From Hirschia sp. (GTDB lineage: Bacteria > Pseudomonadota > Alphaproteobacteria > Caulobacterales > Hyphomonadaceae), in contig PAQI01000006.1 of the NCBI GenBank assembly GCA_002709235.1, positions 1 through 54,359 of the forward strand: DNA of 54,359 nt, read 5' to 3'. This document shows, one piece after another, positions 10,936-19,717 of this stretch (position 1 is its first letter; each line of letters begins with the position of its first letter). The translations under genes were made by a program, and so were the position numbers. The notes under the pieces were generated by a model. The model had not been told where the DNA came from, ran no database searches, and was given only the letters and a program-made list of their open reading frames with translations.

Positions 10936-11047
10936 TACAGCTCGCTACTGAGTCTCGCGGTAGATTTTTGATGGACTTCTGTTAACGTTATCACGTGGTG
11001 GCGTTTCGTTTGACCATCTGGTTTTGAACTCACAAAGGGGCTTTGTA

Positions 11048-12226
11048 GTGGAACAGGTTTTCCAGAACATCCAGTCGGCATGGGAGCAATATGGCCCCAA
11101 TGTCGTCTACGCAATTATCATTCTCGTCGTGACCTATCTGGTTGCACTTCTCGTGAAATGGCTGCTTGGCGCAGGTATCGACAAGATCCCCTTCGTGACC
11201 AAGGCCAATGAAAAAGACGTCACGGGAAAGACAATTGGTTCCTCCATCGGTTCGGCCGGTTTCTGGATCGTGATCCTGATCGGCCTGGTCATGGCGCTTG
11301 AGAAACTGGGCCTGACCAGCGTATCCAACTCCATTCGGGGTACGGTCGACACCATCTTCGCCTATCTGCCACAGATCATCGGCGCGATCCTCACCTTCTT
11401 CATCTTCTTCATCGTCGCCCGGGTTGCCAAACAGGCCACGGTTGCAACACTTGCTGCGGCTCAGGCGGATGCAGCTCCGGAGAAGATCGGCCTCGCCAAG
11501 GGGCCGGTGAAGGTCACCTCCATGGCTGGCACGATTGTTTTCGCGCTGATCCTCATCCCCGGTGCCATTGCCGCGCTCAACGTGCTCGACATCGAAGCCA
11601 TTACCGGCCCGACCGTCGCCATGCTGAACGAAGTCACGGGTGCCATTCCGAATATCTTCGTCGCTGTCATCGTGATCTCGCTATTTGCGCTCATCGCCAA
11701 ATTCGTGACGGACCTGCTCAAGAAAGTTCTGCCAAATACAGGTCTCGACAGCGCAGTCGAGAAGACCGGACTGCTGAAAGGCGCTGACGCTGGCGTAACC
11801 CCCTCCAACATCATCGCCACGATTGCCGGACTGATCATCCTCTTGCTTGGCCTCATCCAGGGTACCTACACGCTTGGCTTTGACCCCCTGAACCACGCAC
11901 TCGACATCGTGCTACAAATGGGTGCGCAGATCCTGTTCGGGTCCGTCATCATCTTCGCCGGTGTGCTGATCTCCGGGATCGTTGCCAGCGCCATCAAGGC
12001 ATCAGGTGATGATACAGCTGACATGGCAGCAGGCGTGATGCGGTGGATCATCGTGATCCTGTCCGTCATTCTCGGTGTTTCCCGCATGGGCCTCGACCCA
12101 AGCGGCGAGTTCATCACCACGGCTGCTTTGATCCTGCTGATCGGTGCCTCCCTGGCTGGCGGCCTCGCCTTTGGCCTTGGCGGCAAGGAATGGGCTGCAC
12201 GTCAGCTGGACAAGCTGAACAAGTAA
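11048..12226 (+). CDS. Multi-helix membrane protein with MscS-type 'conserved TM helix' repeats
   Basis: 392 residues from GTG 11048, chosen because AGGGG lies nine bases before it; a TTG at 11024 is in frame but lacks a site. The protein is almost all membrane helices. Segments such as VVYAIIILVVTYLVALLVKW, FWIVILIGLVMALEKLGL and LPQIIGAILTFFIFFIVARV recur in a similar arrangement two or three times, and each repeat is followed by GLAKGPV-, GLLKGADAG- or AFGLGGKEW-like turns. This is the pattern of the 'conserved TM helix' (PF05552) proteins annotated as small mechanosensitive channels. It lacks the soluble MscS beta domain and C-terminal vestibule. Ion conduction is an inference from the family. 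It ends at a good terminator. Confidence 0.75.
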   Translation: MEQVFQNIQSAWEQYGPNVVYAIIILVVTYLVALLVKWLLGAGIDKIPFVTKANEKDVTGKTIGSSIGSAGFWIVILIGLVMALEKLGLTSVSNSIRGTVDTIFAYLPQIIGAILTFFIFFIVARVAKQATVATLAAAQADAAPEKIGLAKGPVKVTSMAGTIVFALILIPGAIAALNVLDIEAITGPTVAMLNEVTGAIPNIFVAVIVISLFALIAKFVTDLLKKVLPNTGLDSAVEKTGLLKGADAGVTPSNIIATIAGLIILLLGLIQGTYTLGFDPLNHALDIVLQMGAQILFGSVIIFAGVLISGIVASAIKASGDDTADMAAGVMRWIIVILSVILGVSRMGLDPSGEFITTAALILLIGASLAGGLAFGLGGKEWAARQLDKLNK

Positions 12227-12257
12227 GCGCTTAACGCGCTCTATATACAGACGATCA

Positions 12258-12288
12258 GGGCCGCTTCCAGACTGGACGCGGCCCTTTT
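12258..12288 (+). terminator. Rho-independent terminator between convergent genes
   Basis: GGGCCGC pairs with GCGGCCC, with a further inner stem TCCAG/CTGGA, and is followed by TTTT. It lies about 32 bases after the stop of the TM-helix protein and before the convergent creD stop. Confidence 0.8.
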
Positions 12289-12314
12289 CATTGAGTTGAT
12301 TTTCGACCTGTGGA

Positions 12315-13793
12315 TCAGCCAGCTTCACGCTCACTGCGGTCCGCGGAAAGGCCGTACCAATCCAGATTGCGCGTCATCCACATGGTTGCGGCAATGGCCA
12401 TGAAGCTTGCCAACGCACCCACCAGCAGCGCATAATCTTCCATCCGCATCAGTACATAGATCAACGCGTAGAGCGTGGTAAAAGCTGCGAAGGCCTGCAC
12501 CATGGAGCTGCGCGATCTGAACACGGCACCAGCATAAAGTGACAGCAACATAACCGTGGCCGTAGCCGCCAGCGCAAAGCCGAAAGTGAAGCCCAGATGC
12601 TCTGACACACCCAGCAGCAGGAGGTAGAATACAGTCTGCGCCAGTCCCACCAGCAGATATTGCGCAGGGTGAGCGCGCGCGCCGCTGGTTGCTTCGAACA
12701 GGAAATAGGCAAGGAACACCAGCCCGATAAACATCGGTGCGTATTTGAGCGCTCTTGTGACAGACTGATAGGGTGATGCCTGATCCAGAAACTCGATCGC
12801 CAGGTCCGCATTCATGGCGTCGTTGAAGGTCAGATCAACACCGGCCCCAGGCGCGCCGCGCGCCAGATAGGTCACACGCCAGTCCGACGAAAAGCCAGCG
12901 TCAGACCACTCACGTTCAATCGGCAGGAAGCCACCATCAAATTTGGGGGTCGGCCAATCGCCCTCCAGATGCACATCCGTATTCTTGGCGAAGGCCGCAA
13001 ATGACAATCTCTCGGCACCGGAAAACACCATGTCTGCCGTGACATTGATCGTGCTTTCGACCTCTGGACCCAGCCCCTTTATCGGTGCTGCCACGAGCCC
13101 AAGAGACCGATGGGTGAGATTGCTGGAACTGTCGCCCCATGCTGTAGAATCATAATTGCTGGCAGGCTCGAACTTCAGGGCCTCCCCTGCCGCTTTTGCC
13201 GTAAGACCATCGCGCATACCGCGCAGATCCGTAATACCGATATAAATGGCTGCCTCGTCCCAGATCAGCCGCCCATTGCGCGGCACATCACGCAATGCAG
13301 TCTGCAGATCGAAGTCTGCATTCAACGACACGCTCGTCTCGAAGACCGGCACATCATGAATACCGCGTTTCAAGATTTCGGTCGAAGCCGTCGCACTGGC
13401 CTCGCCTGTTTCCGCGAAGATCACGAACCGCGAGCGACGTGTGACGCTCTTGTCCGCCATTCGGCCCGTTTCCGAAACCTGTACCTTCTCAATGAAGGTC
13501 CGCTCCAGGGGCACGATCAGCACCGGCCCCATCACCATCTGATGACCGCCACGCGTCTCGCTGACTTCATCCACAGCGCGTTCGGCATTGGCCGATCGTT
13601 CATAGACCAGCGCCCAGACAAAGCCGGCCGGGATCGCCATGGCGAGCGCCAGAATACACACAAGCAAAAGCTTGAGACCGATGGACCGGCTGGGCAGATA
13701 TCGCGTCAGGTCGGAACCCGGCTGCGGATTATCGCCCCTCCGTGACCCGCCGCCAGATGGCGCAGGCGCGTCCGAAGAGGTGAGATCATTCAT
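12315..13793 (-). CDS. creD: Inner-membrane protein CreD family
   Basis: 492 residues from ATG 13793, which has GGAG eight bases upstream; GTG 13802 is a weaker alternative. After a polar N-terminus comes one helix (LKLLLVCILALAMAIPAGFVWALVY), then the family signature region ERAVDEVSETRGGHQMVMGPVL in outline. A long periplasmic domain follows, with four or five helices in the last 150 residues (MFIGLVFLAYFLFE, YLLVGLAQTVFYLLLLG, FTFGFALAATATVMLLSLY and others). CreD in E. coli is the envelope-integrity member of the CreBC regulon, and its biochemical role is unknown. Neither creB nor creC is adjacent here. It diverges from the hotdog-like gene with a 148-bp shared upstream region. Confidence 0.9.
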   Translation of the reverse strand: MNDLTSSDAPAPSGGGSRRGDNPQPGSDLTRYLPSRSIGLKLLLVCILALAMAIPAGFVWALVYERSANAERAVDEVSETRGGHQMVMGPVLIVPLERTFIEKVQVSETGRMADKSVTRRSRFVIFAETGEASATASTEILKRGIHDVPVFETSVSLNADFDLQTALRDVPRNGRLIWDEAAIYIGITDLRGMRDGLTAKAAGEALKFEPASNYDSTAWGDSSSNLTHRSLGLVAAPIKGLGPEVESTINVTADMVFSGAERLSFAAFAKNTDVHLEGDWPTPKFDGGFLPIEREWSDAGFSSDWRVTYLARGAPGAGVDLTFNDAMNADLAIEFLDQASPYQSVTRALKYAPMFIGLVFLAYFLFEATSGARAHPAQYLLVGLAQTVFYLLLLGVSEHLGFTFGFALAATATVMLLSLYAGAVFRSRSSMVQAFAAFTTLYALIYVLMRMEDYALLVGALASFMAIAATMWMTRNLDWYGLSADRSEREAG

Positions 13794-13941
13794 CTCGTTC
13801 ACTCCAAATATGTTTTGACGGAGCGTTCAATATGAATGTCTGTTCAGGTCCAAATTGCGGCGCCGCCAAGGAGAGTCGCAGGCCATGTTTGACGTCTGCG
13901 CCATGATTGCTAATGACACCGCAACTGAAATGGAGCTCCTC

Positions 13942-14649
13942 ATGGTCGATACAACCATCATCATCCCGGCCCAATTCAATGGTCCACCGACATCCGGCAA
14001 TGGCGGATTTTGCGCAGGCCGTGTTGCTCGCTTCATCGATGGAGATGCCAGCGTCAGCCTGCACGCACCCCCTCCACTCGACACACCGCTGGATGTGACG
14101 GTGGCCGATGGGCGTGTGGACGTTCGTCATGGCGACAAGCTTGTGATGTCCGCTATATCAGGCGGACCAATACTGACACCTCCACCTGCTCCTGCCATGC
14201 AACTCGCCAGACAGGGCGCGGCGCATTTCATAGCCCCCGACAAACACCCCTTCCCGCGCTGTTTTGTCTGCGGGCCTGATCGCGGCATCGGAGACGGCCT
14301 GCGCATTTTCACGGGACGCCCAGACGGCAGCGATCTCGCACTGGATATCTGGACACCCCTGGCCGATTTTACAGACGAGACAGGCACCCTGCCGGACGAG
14401 ATTATCTGGGCAGCGCTGGATTGTCCGTCCGCCTTTGCCATCCGCAAGGCAGGTAATACCGTGCTATTGGGCAAGTTCAGCGCGAAGATCATCACACGCC
14501 CGAATGTCGGCGAAGACTACATCACTGCGGGTTGGGAAGATCATTCCGTCGGACGCAAACATTTTTGCGGAACGGCGATCTTTGACAAGAACGGTGAACT
14601 GATGGCCCATGCAGATGCGCTTTGGATCGAATTGCGCGGGCAAAGCTGA
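13942..14649 (+). CDS. Hotdog-like (thioesterase-superfamily-like) protein of unknown function
   Basis: 235 residues from ATG 13942, where GGAG sits seven bases upstream; the frame extends to a TTG at 13855. The most distinctive motif is HPFPRCFVCGPDRGIGDGL in the middle (about residues 99-117). N-terminal to it are strands such as PLDVTVADGRVDVRHG. C-terminal to it, IIWAALDCPSAFA, LLGKFSAKIITRPNVGEDY and GTAIFDKNGELMAHADALWIEL resemble the second half of a double hotdog fold (substrate-CoA loop, strand, terminal strand). Proteins with a PFPxCFVCG motif occur widely without assigned function; an acyl-thioester ligand is only an inference. The two Cys could bind a metal or be redox-active. Confidence 0.6.
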   Translation: MVDTTIIIPAQFNGPPTSGNGGFCAGRVARFIDGDASVSLHAPPPLDTPLDVTVADGRVDVRHGDKLVMSAISGGPILTPPPAPAMQLARQGAAHFIAPDKHPFPRCFVCGPDRGIGDGLRIFTGRPDGSDLALDIWTPLADFTDETGTLPDEIIWAALDCPSAFAIRKAGNTVLLGKFSAKIITRPNVGEDYITAGWEDHSVGRKHFCGTAIFDKNGELMAHADALWIELRGQS

Positions 14650-14731
14650 TAGACTGGCACCACCATTGGCTTTCACGACGACACTGGCGCTGTTTCCTAT
14701 CGCCAATTGAGCGCCAGATGAGGAGCGCACC

Positions 14732-15142
14732 ATGTTCACGACAACCACCGTTCTGACACTCTCCATCGCCAAGGCTTTTGGCGTCTACATGATCGCGGCA
14801 GGCATCTCCGGTCTGACCATGAAGGACCGATGGCAACGCCTCATCACCGAACTGCGCGACAGCGCGGCGCTGAGCTACATTACGGGTGTCTTTGTGTTTG
14901 CAATCGGTTGCACGATTGTGATGATCCACAATCTCTGGCTCGACCCCTTGTCGATCATCGTGACCCTGATCGGTTGGGGAGCGCTGGTCGAAGGGCTGTT
15001 GTTCATCGCGATCCCCCGTTGGTTCCTCGGAATATCGGTGTCACTCGTCAAGCCAGCCACCTTCCCCACCTTTGCTGCAATTGCCATTCTCGCAGGGCTC
15101 GCCCTGACCTTCGCTGGCTTTGTTGGCGTCGCTGCCTTGTGA
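14732..15142 (+). CDS. Small four-helix membrane protein of unknown function
   Basis: 136 residues; GAGGAG lies nine bases before the ATG. Four hydrophobic helices are visible: residues about 5-25 (VLTLSIAKAFGVYMIAAG), 48-66, 72-96 and 112-134. A short charged cytoplasmic loop MKDRWQRLITELRDSAAL lies between the first two. There are no catalytic motifs. It sits between the hotdog gene and thioredoxin on the same strand with gaps of 82 and 107 bp, so it is probably a separate transcription unit. Confidence 0.7.
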   Translation: MFTTTTVLTLSIAKAFGVYMIAAGISGLTMKDRWQRLITELRDSAALSYITGVFVFAIGCTIVMIHNLWLDPLSIIVTLIGWGALVEGLLFIAIPRWFLGISVSLVKPATFPTFAAIAILAGLALTFAGFVGVAAL

Positions 15143-15249
15143 GGAGGCGAATTGCATAGAAAATTTCACAAGGTGATGAAGAAGATCACACGTGAAAAGT
15201 CATGGCACTTATACTACATGCTGAGTCACAGAGATTCTCAAGGAGACCA

Positions 15250-15570
15250 ATGATGAGCGTCACCGAAACCACTGACGACAATTTCGACACGGATGTATTG
15301 CAGTCCAGCAAACCTGTTGTCGTAGATTTCTGGGCTGAATGGTGTGGCCCATGTAAGCAGATCGCACCTCACCTCGAAGAGCTGGCATCCGAAAAGGATG
15401 ATCTCAAGGTCGTGAAAGTGAATGTCGATGACAATGTCATGACTGCCAGCCGGTTTGGTGTGCGCGGCATGCCGACATTGATGATCTTCAAGGACGGCAA
15501 GGTTGCCGCCACCCATCTTGGTGCGATGTCCAAGAGCCGCATCGCGGAATGGGTTGCAGAAAACGTCTGA
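15250..15570 (+). CDS. trxA: Thioredoxin
   Basis: 106 residues, typical thioredoxin length; two adjacent ATGs at 15250 and 15253 follow AGGAG. The active site is [10 protein letters not shown] (Cys33 and Cys36 from the first ATG), with the conserved cis-Pro in [11 protein letters not shown]. It reduces protein disulfides in the cytoplasm using thioredoxin reductase and supplies electrons to ribonucleotide reductase, methionine sulfoxide reductase and peroxiredoxins. There is no signal peptide. A terminator follows the stop by about 40 bases, so it is transcribed alone. Confidence 0.95.
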   Translation: MMSVTETTDDNFDTDVLQSSKPVVVDFWAEWCGPCKQIAPHLEELASEKDDLKVVKVNVDDNVMTASRFGVRGMPTLMIFKDGKVAATHLGAMSKSRIAEWVAENV

Positions 15571-15608
15571 TCCCGGCCAGCTATTCGGCACGGATCAATC
15601 CATCAAAA

Positions 15609-15643
15609 CCGCCATGCCTGTTCCGGGTCATGGCGGTTTTTTT
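15609..15643 (+). terminator. Rho-independent terminator after thioredoxin
   Basis: CCGCCATG pairs with CATGGCGG around a 12-base loop, followed by seven Ts. It serves the thioredoxin gene. Confidence 0.9.
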
Positions 15644-15675
15644 GTGCGGTTTCAGTTTCATGCGGAAACGCAAAC

Positions 15676-15705
15676 AAGCCGCTGCGGCCAGATGCCGAGC
15701 GGCTT
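15676..15705 (-). terminator. Terminator-like hairpin after rpsU
   Basis: AAGCCGCT pairs with AGCGGCTT around a 14-base loop that is itself partly self-complementary. On the minus strand the downstream tract is GTTTGCGTTT, moderately T-rich. It lies about 39 bases past the rpsU stop. Confidence 0.6.
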
Positions 15706-15743
15706 GAACGATACGGAAAAGCGGCAAAAGCCAGCTTCAGATC

Positions 15744-15965
15744 TTAGGAAGTGCGACCCAGAAGGCCTTCACGCTGAGCGCGCTTGCGAGCGAGCTTGCG
15801 GGCGCGGCGGACAGCTTCAGCTTTTTCGCGCGCACGTTTTTCGGAAGGTTTCTCAAAGTGGTTGCGGCGCTTCATCTCGCGGAAGAGGCCTTCGCGCTGC
15901 ATTTTTTTCTTTAGCGCTTTCAATGCCTGATCGACATTGTTGTCGCGGACAACGATCTGAACGAT
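15744..15965 (-). CDS. rpsU: 30S ribosomal protein S21 (bS21), apparent ATC start codon
   Basis: 73 residues when read from an ATC codon at 15965-15963. The protein is unmistakable bS21: [20 protein letters not shown], then [20 protein letters not shown] and [20 protein letters not shown], ending RTS. bS21 sits near the anti-Shine-Dalgarno region of 16S rRNA and aids initiation. The start is chosen because an in-frame TGA lies only two codons upstream (15971-15969), so no upstream start is possible. AGGAG (15978-15974) lies eight bases before the ATC, an ideal distance. The next in-frame ATG or TTG would delete 14 or more conserved residues. A sequencing error (ATG read as ATC) is the main alternative. 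The coq9 gene diverges from it. Confidence 0.9.
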   Translation of the reverse strand: MVQIVVRDNNVDQALKALKKKMQREGLFREMKRRNHFEKPSEKRAREKAEAVRRARKLARKRAQREGLLGRTS

Positions 15966-15973
15966 GGTTCAAT

Positions 15974-15978
15974 CTCCT
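15974..15978 (-). promoter_or_regulatory. Ribosome binding site that fixes the rpsU ATC start
   Basis: AGGAG on the minus strand, eight bases before the ATC codon of rpsU. It defines the initiation site in the absence of any ATG, GTG or TTG at the expected position. Confidence 0.8.
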
Positions 15979-16131
15979 GAACTGCCAAATGGTGCAGCCC
16001 CACAACCTTGCAGAAGTGAGGAACAGCACCGATGTAAGTAAAATTCGGTTAGACCTATTGGCCTGAAGCGGCGGCGATAGCACAATCGAATACGCCTGCC
16101 TAGCCGACTGCTTCAAGGAATATAGCGCAAT

Positions 16132-16782
16132 ATGGCTAAAAAATCACCCCCCAGCGCGATAATACGCGCCCAACTGCTGGAAAAAACGAGAGATTTCGCG
16201 GTTGAGGCAGGCTGGAATGCAAGCGCTCTGAATAGAGCAGCCACAGCATTAAATCTGTCAGCCGGCGAACTCAGGCTCGCCGCACCTGACGGGATCGACA
16301 CCCTGCTTCTGGCCTGGGCCGATGAGTCAGATGAGCAAACCCGCGCAATCATGCACCAGGCCGATCTGGCCACAATGAAGATACGCGAGAAAGTCACATT
16401 CGGCGTGCGCACCCGCATTGAGGCGCTTGGCCCTCACCGCAAATCAGCAGGCCGCGCCGCTCACGCCCTCGCCGCGCCGTGGCGTGCACCTTTGGGTGCA
16501 AAGATCCTCTGGAACGCAGCAGACACGATCTGGGCCGCACTGGGCGACACATCAACAGACAGCAACTGGTACACCAAGCGCATGACATTATCGGGCGTCC
16601 TCGCGTCCACGCTCAATGTCTGGCTTTCTGAAGAAGACGAGCAACTGGCCTGGAAACGTCTGGATGACCGCATCGAAAACGTCATGCAGTTCGAAAAGCT
16701 CAAGATCGACGCTCGCAAATTCACCGACAGGCTTCCAGACCCGCTGGATCTGCTGAAGCTCGTGCCCAGACGCCCATTCTGA
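16132..16782 (+). CDS. coq9: COQ9 family ubiquinone-biosynthesis protein
   Basis: 216 residues from ATG 16132. The N-terminal third resembles a TetR-like helical domain (RAQLLEKTRDFAVEAGWNASALNRAATAL), as in COQ9. The family signature follows in the C-terminal half: APLGAKILWNAADTIWAALGDTSTDSNWYTKRM in outline, then SGVLASTLNVWLSEEDE and WKRLDDRIENVMQFEKLK. COQ9 binds lipids and helps COQ7 hydroxylate a ubiquinone precursor. Its divergence from rpsU with a short shared upstream region is a layout I associate with alphaproteobacteria. It converges with purK with 19 bp between the stops. Confidence 0.9.
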   Translation: MAKKSPPSAIIRAQLLEKTRDFAVEAGWNASALNRAATALNLSAGELRLAAPDGIDTLLLAWADESDEQTRAIMHQADLATMKIREKVTFGVRTRIEALGPHRKSAGRAAHALAAPWRAPLGAKILWNAADTIWAALGDTSTDSNWYTKRMTLSGVLASTLNVWLSEEDEQLAWKRLDDRIENVMQFEKLKIDARKFTDRLPDPLDLLKLVPRRPF

Positions 16783-16801
16783 GAACGCTATCCCGGCTTG
16801 A

Positions 16802-17896
16802 TCAGCCCTTGGGGGACATTCGGTTGGCGTGGCCCAGCTTGCGGCCTTCGCCACCGCCGCGCTTGGCATATATACGCACAGCTTCGCCCGCCGCAGCCCG
16901 CTGGTTCCAGCTGGCAATATCCCTGTCGCCCAGCAGATTATCCATCACCACATCGGAATGGCGCATTGTCGGGCCAAGCGGCCAGCCACAAACCGCACGG
17001 ATATGCTGCTCGAACTGGCTCACATAACAGGCATCATCCGTCCAGTGACCACTATTGTGAACGCGCGGCGCAAACTCATTCGCGTAAAGCGTGCCATCTG
17101 GCATCACGAACAGTTCAAGGGCCAGAATGCCAACATAATCCAATGCCTGCGCCAGTTTCAGACCCAGCTGTTCGGCTTTAGCCAATATGGCTGATGACAT
17201 TCCCGAAGGCACTGTGGATTGACGCAATATGCCGCCACCATGATCATTGCATGGCGGCTCATAAATGGCTGTTGCGCCATCCTGACCGCGCGCAACCAGT
17301 ACTGAGATTTCCTTGTCAAAAGCGATGAAAGCTTCCAGAAGACATTCGCGTCCTCCCAATTGGGCAAACACAGCATCCGCATCGCATCCGGTTTCAATAC
17401 GGGCCTGCCCTTTGCCGTCATAGCCTTCGCGACGCAGTTTCAGAATGCCCTTGCCACCCAACCGATCCAGCGCCTTCGCGATCTGGGATGCGTCATCAAT
17501 CGCCTCAAACGAGACCGGCGGAACATTGATCGATTGCAGGAACTGTTTTTCGATCAGGCGATCCTGCGACACAGCCAATGCAGACGGACGCGGAAAGACC
17601 TGCTTGCCCGCATCAGCGATCGCTTCAAGTGACTTTGCCGGAATGTTCTCGAATTCGAAGGTAATGACATCGCAGCTATTGGCAAATTCGAGCAATGCAA
17701 CTTCATCATCATAGGGAGCTGTCCAGCATTTCGCACTGACCCTGCTCGCCGGACAATCAGCCTCAGGCGCAAAGACATGCACGTCCAGACCCAGCCTGGC
17801 CGCCGACAGGGCAAGCATGCGCCCCAGCTGTCCGCCGCCCAGTATCCCGACGACACCTCCGGGGGGAACAATCGTGATGCTGGTCGTGCTGCTCAC
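16802..17896 (-). CDS. purK: 5-(carboxyamino)imidazole ribonucleotide synthase PurK
   Basis: 364 residues. It converts AIR to N5-CAIR with ATP and bicarbonate in purine synthesis and has an ATP-grasp fold. The N-terminus [21 protein letters not shown] is the PurK signature. ATP-grasp segments follow, including [20 protein letters not shown] and [18 protein letters not shown], with [14 protein letters not shown] near residue 275. The GTG start overlaps the purE stop by four bases (GTGA), so the pair is translationally coupled. It ends in lysine-rich residues after [18 protein letters not shown], as in other PurK proteins. Confidence 0.97.
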   Translation of the reverse strand: MSSTTSITIVPPGGVVGILGGGQLGRMLALSAARLGLDVHVFAPEADCPASRVSAKCWTAPYDDEVALLEFANSCDVITFEFENIPAKSLEAIADAGKQVFPRPSALAVSQDRLIEKQFLQSINVPPVSFEAIDDASQIAKALDRLGGKGILKLRREGYDGKGQARIETGCDADAVFAQLGGRECLLEAFIAFDKEISVLVARGQDGATAIYEPPCNDHGGGILRQSTVPSGMSSAILAKAEQLGLKLAQALDYVGILALELFVMPDGTLYANEFAPRVHNSGHWTDDACYVSQFEQHIRAVCGWPLGPTMRHSDVVMDNLLGDRDIASWNQRAAAGEAVRIYAKRGGGEGRKLGHANRMSPKG

Positions 17897-18411
17897 GTCT
17901 CGTCTTCCACCGTTTCGACGACTGCATCCGTCTGGCGCTCACGCCACTCGGCAAGCCGCGTCGCAACATCTTCATCCTCATTGGCGATGATGGATGCTGC
18001 CAGCAGACCAGCATTCGCCGCACCGGCATCCCCAATGGCCAGTGTCCCAACGGGAACACCCTTGGGCATCTGCACAATGGAAAGAAGACTGTCCCATCCG
18101 CTCAGCGTGCGTGATTTCACCGGCACACCCAGCACAGGCACGATCGTCATCGCGGCCAGCATGCCCGGCAGATGCGCGGCACCGCCAGCCCCGGCAATGA
18201 TCACTTTCAGGCCACGCGCTTTTGCTGATTTTCCATAGTCAACCAGACGGTCAGGCGTGCGGTGCGCAGAGACGATCTTGCACTCATGCGGCACACCCAT
18301 TTCGGTCAAGAGATCAGAGGCCAGTTTCATGGTTGGCCAGTCGGACCGACTCCCCATGACAACACCCACCAGAGGGGCGGCTGAACCGGAAAGGGTTTGA
18401 GCGTCCCCCAT
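17893..18411 (-). CDS. purE: N5-carboxyaminoimidazole ribonucleotide mutase PurE
   Basis: 172 residues. It isomerises N5-CAIR to CAIR, using the product of PurK. Signature motifs are [15 protein letters not shown] (phosphate and ribose site), [10 protein letters not shown] (catalytic His), [17 protein letters not shown] and [27 protein letters not shown]. The C-terminus [14 protein letters not shown] is an acidic tail of ordinary length. purE and purK overlap by four bases and form an operon. About 290 bp upstream to the GGDEF gene contain no recognisable purine riboswitch or PUR box. Confidence 0.97.
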   Translation of the reverse strand: MGDAQTLSGSAAPLVGVVMGSRSDWPTMKLASDLLTEMGVPHECKIVSAHRTPDRLVDYGKSAKARGLKVIIAGAGGAAHLPGMLAAMTIVPVLGVPVKSRTLSGWDSLLSIVQMPKGVPVGTLAIGDAGAANAGLLAASIIANEDEDVATRLAEWRERQTDAVVETVEDET

Positions 18412-18702
18412 GAGAGCTCTCCTGCTTGTATGCGATGACTGAAAACGTCGCGGTGTTTAGGAAAGCGCGCGAGTATATGCATCGGCGTTCGCGCGGCAAG
18501 GGCATCATGGTGACTTATCGCGCAAGGAGGCCCTGTATTCAAAGCAAAGCACACCTTTAACGACGAAGATCAAATGATCAAAAGTGCCCAAGCAGATTAT
18601 CGCAAACAATGAGCTTAACAGAATTTATGCAGTGCCCAGCGAATACAAGCGACGATAAATACTTGTTAGATCAGGGGTTTTCGTCGTTAATATGTTCGCA
18701 AG
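18412..18702. other. Divergent intergenic region purE / GGDEF gene
   Basis: An AT-richer stretch holding the promoters of both genes. I see several lone TTAA half sites but no full CtrA-type site, no riboswitch fold and no small gene with a credible ribosome site. Confidence 0.5.
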
Positions 18703-19461
18703 ATGGGCAGGTTAATTTTGCAGGAACAGATTGAACGCGGTATGTTGATGAAGTTCCTCTCCATCTTTTCAGCGCGGCGTGATGCCAGTGGTAAAACACG
18801 CATTGCTCCCGTCACCAACAAGATCAATGTTGAAGAGGCCGTGCGCCTGTTCGGCGTGAGCAGCGATGAACTCACGCCTGCTGTCAGGGCCGCCTTCGCA
18901 GCCATGACCGGAGAGATCACGGAATTGCGCGCTCAGCGCGACGCTCTGAAACTGGCGCTTGATTCCGCTGAAAGCATGGCTGACCACGACCCGCTCGTCC
19001 CGGTCTATAATCGCCGCGCCTTCATGCGCGAACTCTCACGCCTTATGTCATTTGCGCGCCGTTATGGTCTGGAAGCCAGCCTCATCTTCTTCGATCTGGA
19101 TGGATTCAAGGCCATCAATGACACCCATGGCCACGCGGCGGGCGACAAGATCCTGTGTGCCGTAGGGGACAAGCTGATGGATCACACGCGGGAATCCGAC
19201 ATTCTGGGGCGGCTGGGCGGAGATGAGTTTGCCGTCGTCCTCACCAGCGTTTCACCGGAAATTGCACGCCAGAAGGCGGCACAACTCGCAAGCGCAATAT
19301 CCGAGACAATTGTAGAATTTGAAGGCAAATCGCTGTCAGTCGAAGCGTCCTACGGTCTTACCCCCTTCTTGAGCGAAGCATCAGCCGAACGCCTTGTCGC
19401 TCTCGCTGATGAGGCCATGTATGCCCAGAAAACCCGGCGCAAATCCAATCGCGCCTCCTGA
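18703..19461 (+). CDS. Diguanylate cyclase (GGDEF domain)
   Basis: Up to 252 residues from ATG 18703; starts at 18742 and 18748 are also possible because none has a clear ribosome site. Residues about 65-92 form a short helical or coiled-coil segment (EITELRAQRDALKLALDSAES). A full GGDEF domain follows: DHDPLVPVYNRRAF opening, FFDLDGFKAINDTHGHAAGD, and the intact active site GGDEF at 172-176. The RxxD inhibitory site RESD (163-166) lies exactly five residues before it, so product inhibition by c-di-GMP is predicted. There is no membrane helix and no known sensor domain. It should make c-di-GMP from two GTP, which in this lineage controls the motile-to-sessile transition. Confidence 0.92.
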   Translation: MGRLILQEQIERGMLMKFLSIFSARRDASGKTRIAPVTNKINVEEAVRLFGVSSDELTPAVRAAFAAMTGEITELRAQRDALKLALDSAESMADHDPLVPVYNRRAFMRELSRLMSFARRYGLEASLIFFDLDGFKAINDTHGHAAGDKILCAVGDKLMDHTRESDILGRLGGDEFAVVLTSVSPEIARQKAAQLASAISETIVEFEGKSLSVEASYGLTPFLSEASAERLVALADEAMYAQKTRRKSNRAS

Positions 19462-19495
19462 TCTAGCTCTGCCCGCACCCATTCAGCTCACGTCT

Positions 19496-19717
19496 TCAGG
19501 CGATGATATCCGGCGTGGTCTTCGTCATCAGCCAGGCAATCTCATCTTTCAGCTGTAATTTGCGACGCTTCATGGTCATCAGCTTCATTTCCGCATCGCC
19601 CTGAAGCTGTAGCGCCTCGATCTCTGCATCGAGTTTTCGATGTTCCTGACGCAACTGACTCAATTTCACAATGTCGGCGTCTTCCCCCACGCTCGTGGTC
19701 ACGTCGTCACCGCTCAT
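19496..19717 (-). CDS. YdcH family protein (DUF465)
   Basis: 73 residues with the DUF465 pattern HRKLDAEIEALQ ... DAEMKLMTMKRRKLQLKDEIAWL, a helical hairpin of unknown function found widely in proteobacteria. An acidic N-terminal extension of about 25 residues precedes it. A second, shorter DUF465 protein is encoded divergently about 300 bp away. The stop lies 34 bp from the convergent GGDEF gene stop. Confidence 0.85.
   Translation of the reverse strand: MSGDDVTTSVGEDADIVKLSQLRQEHRKLDAEIEALQLQGDAEMKLMTMKRRKLQLKDEIAWLMTKTTPDIIA

Noticed and set aside
15503-16066. 187-codon plus-strand frame spanning the thioredoxin end and rpsU
   Set aside because: Runs antisense through rpsU and through two terminators; the real gene there is rpsU with an ATC start.
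18541-18720. Possible CtrA sites upstream of the GGDEF gene
   Set aside because: Several TTAA half sites occur but none has the correct N7 spacing to a second half.
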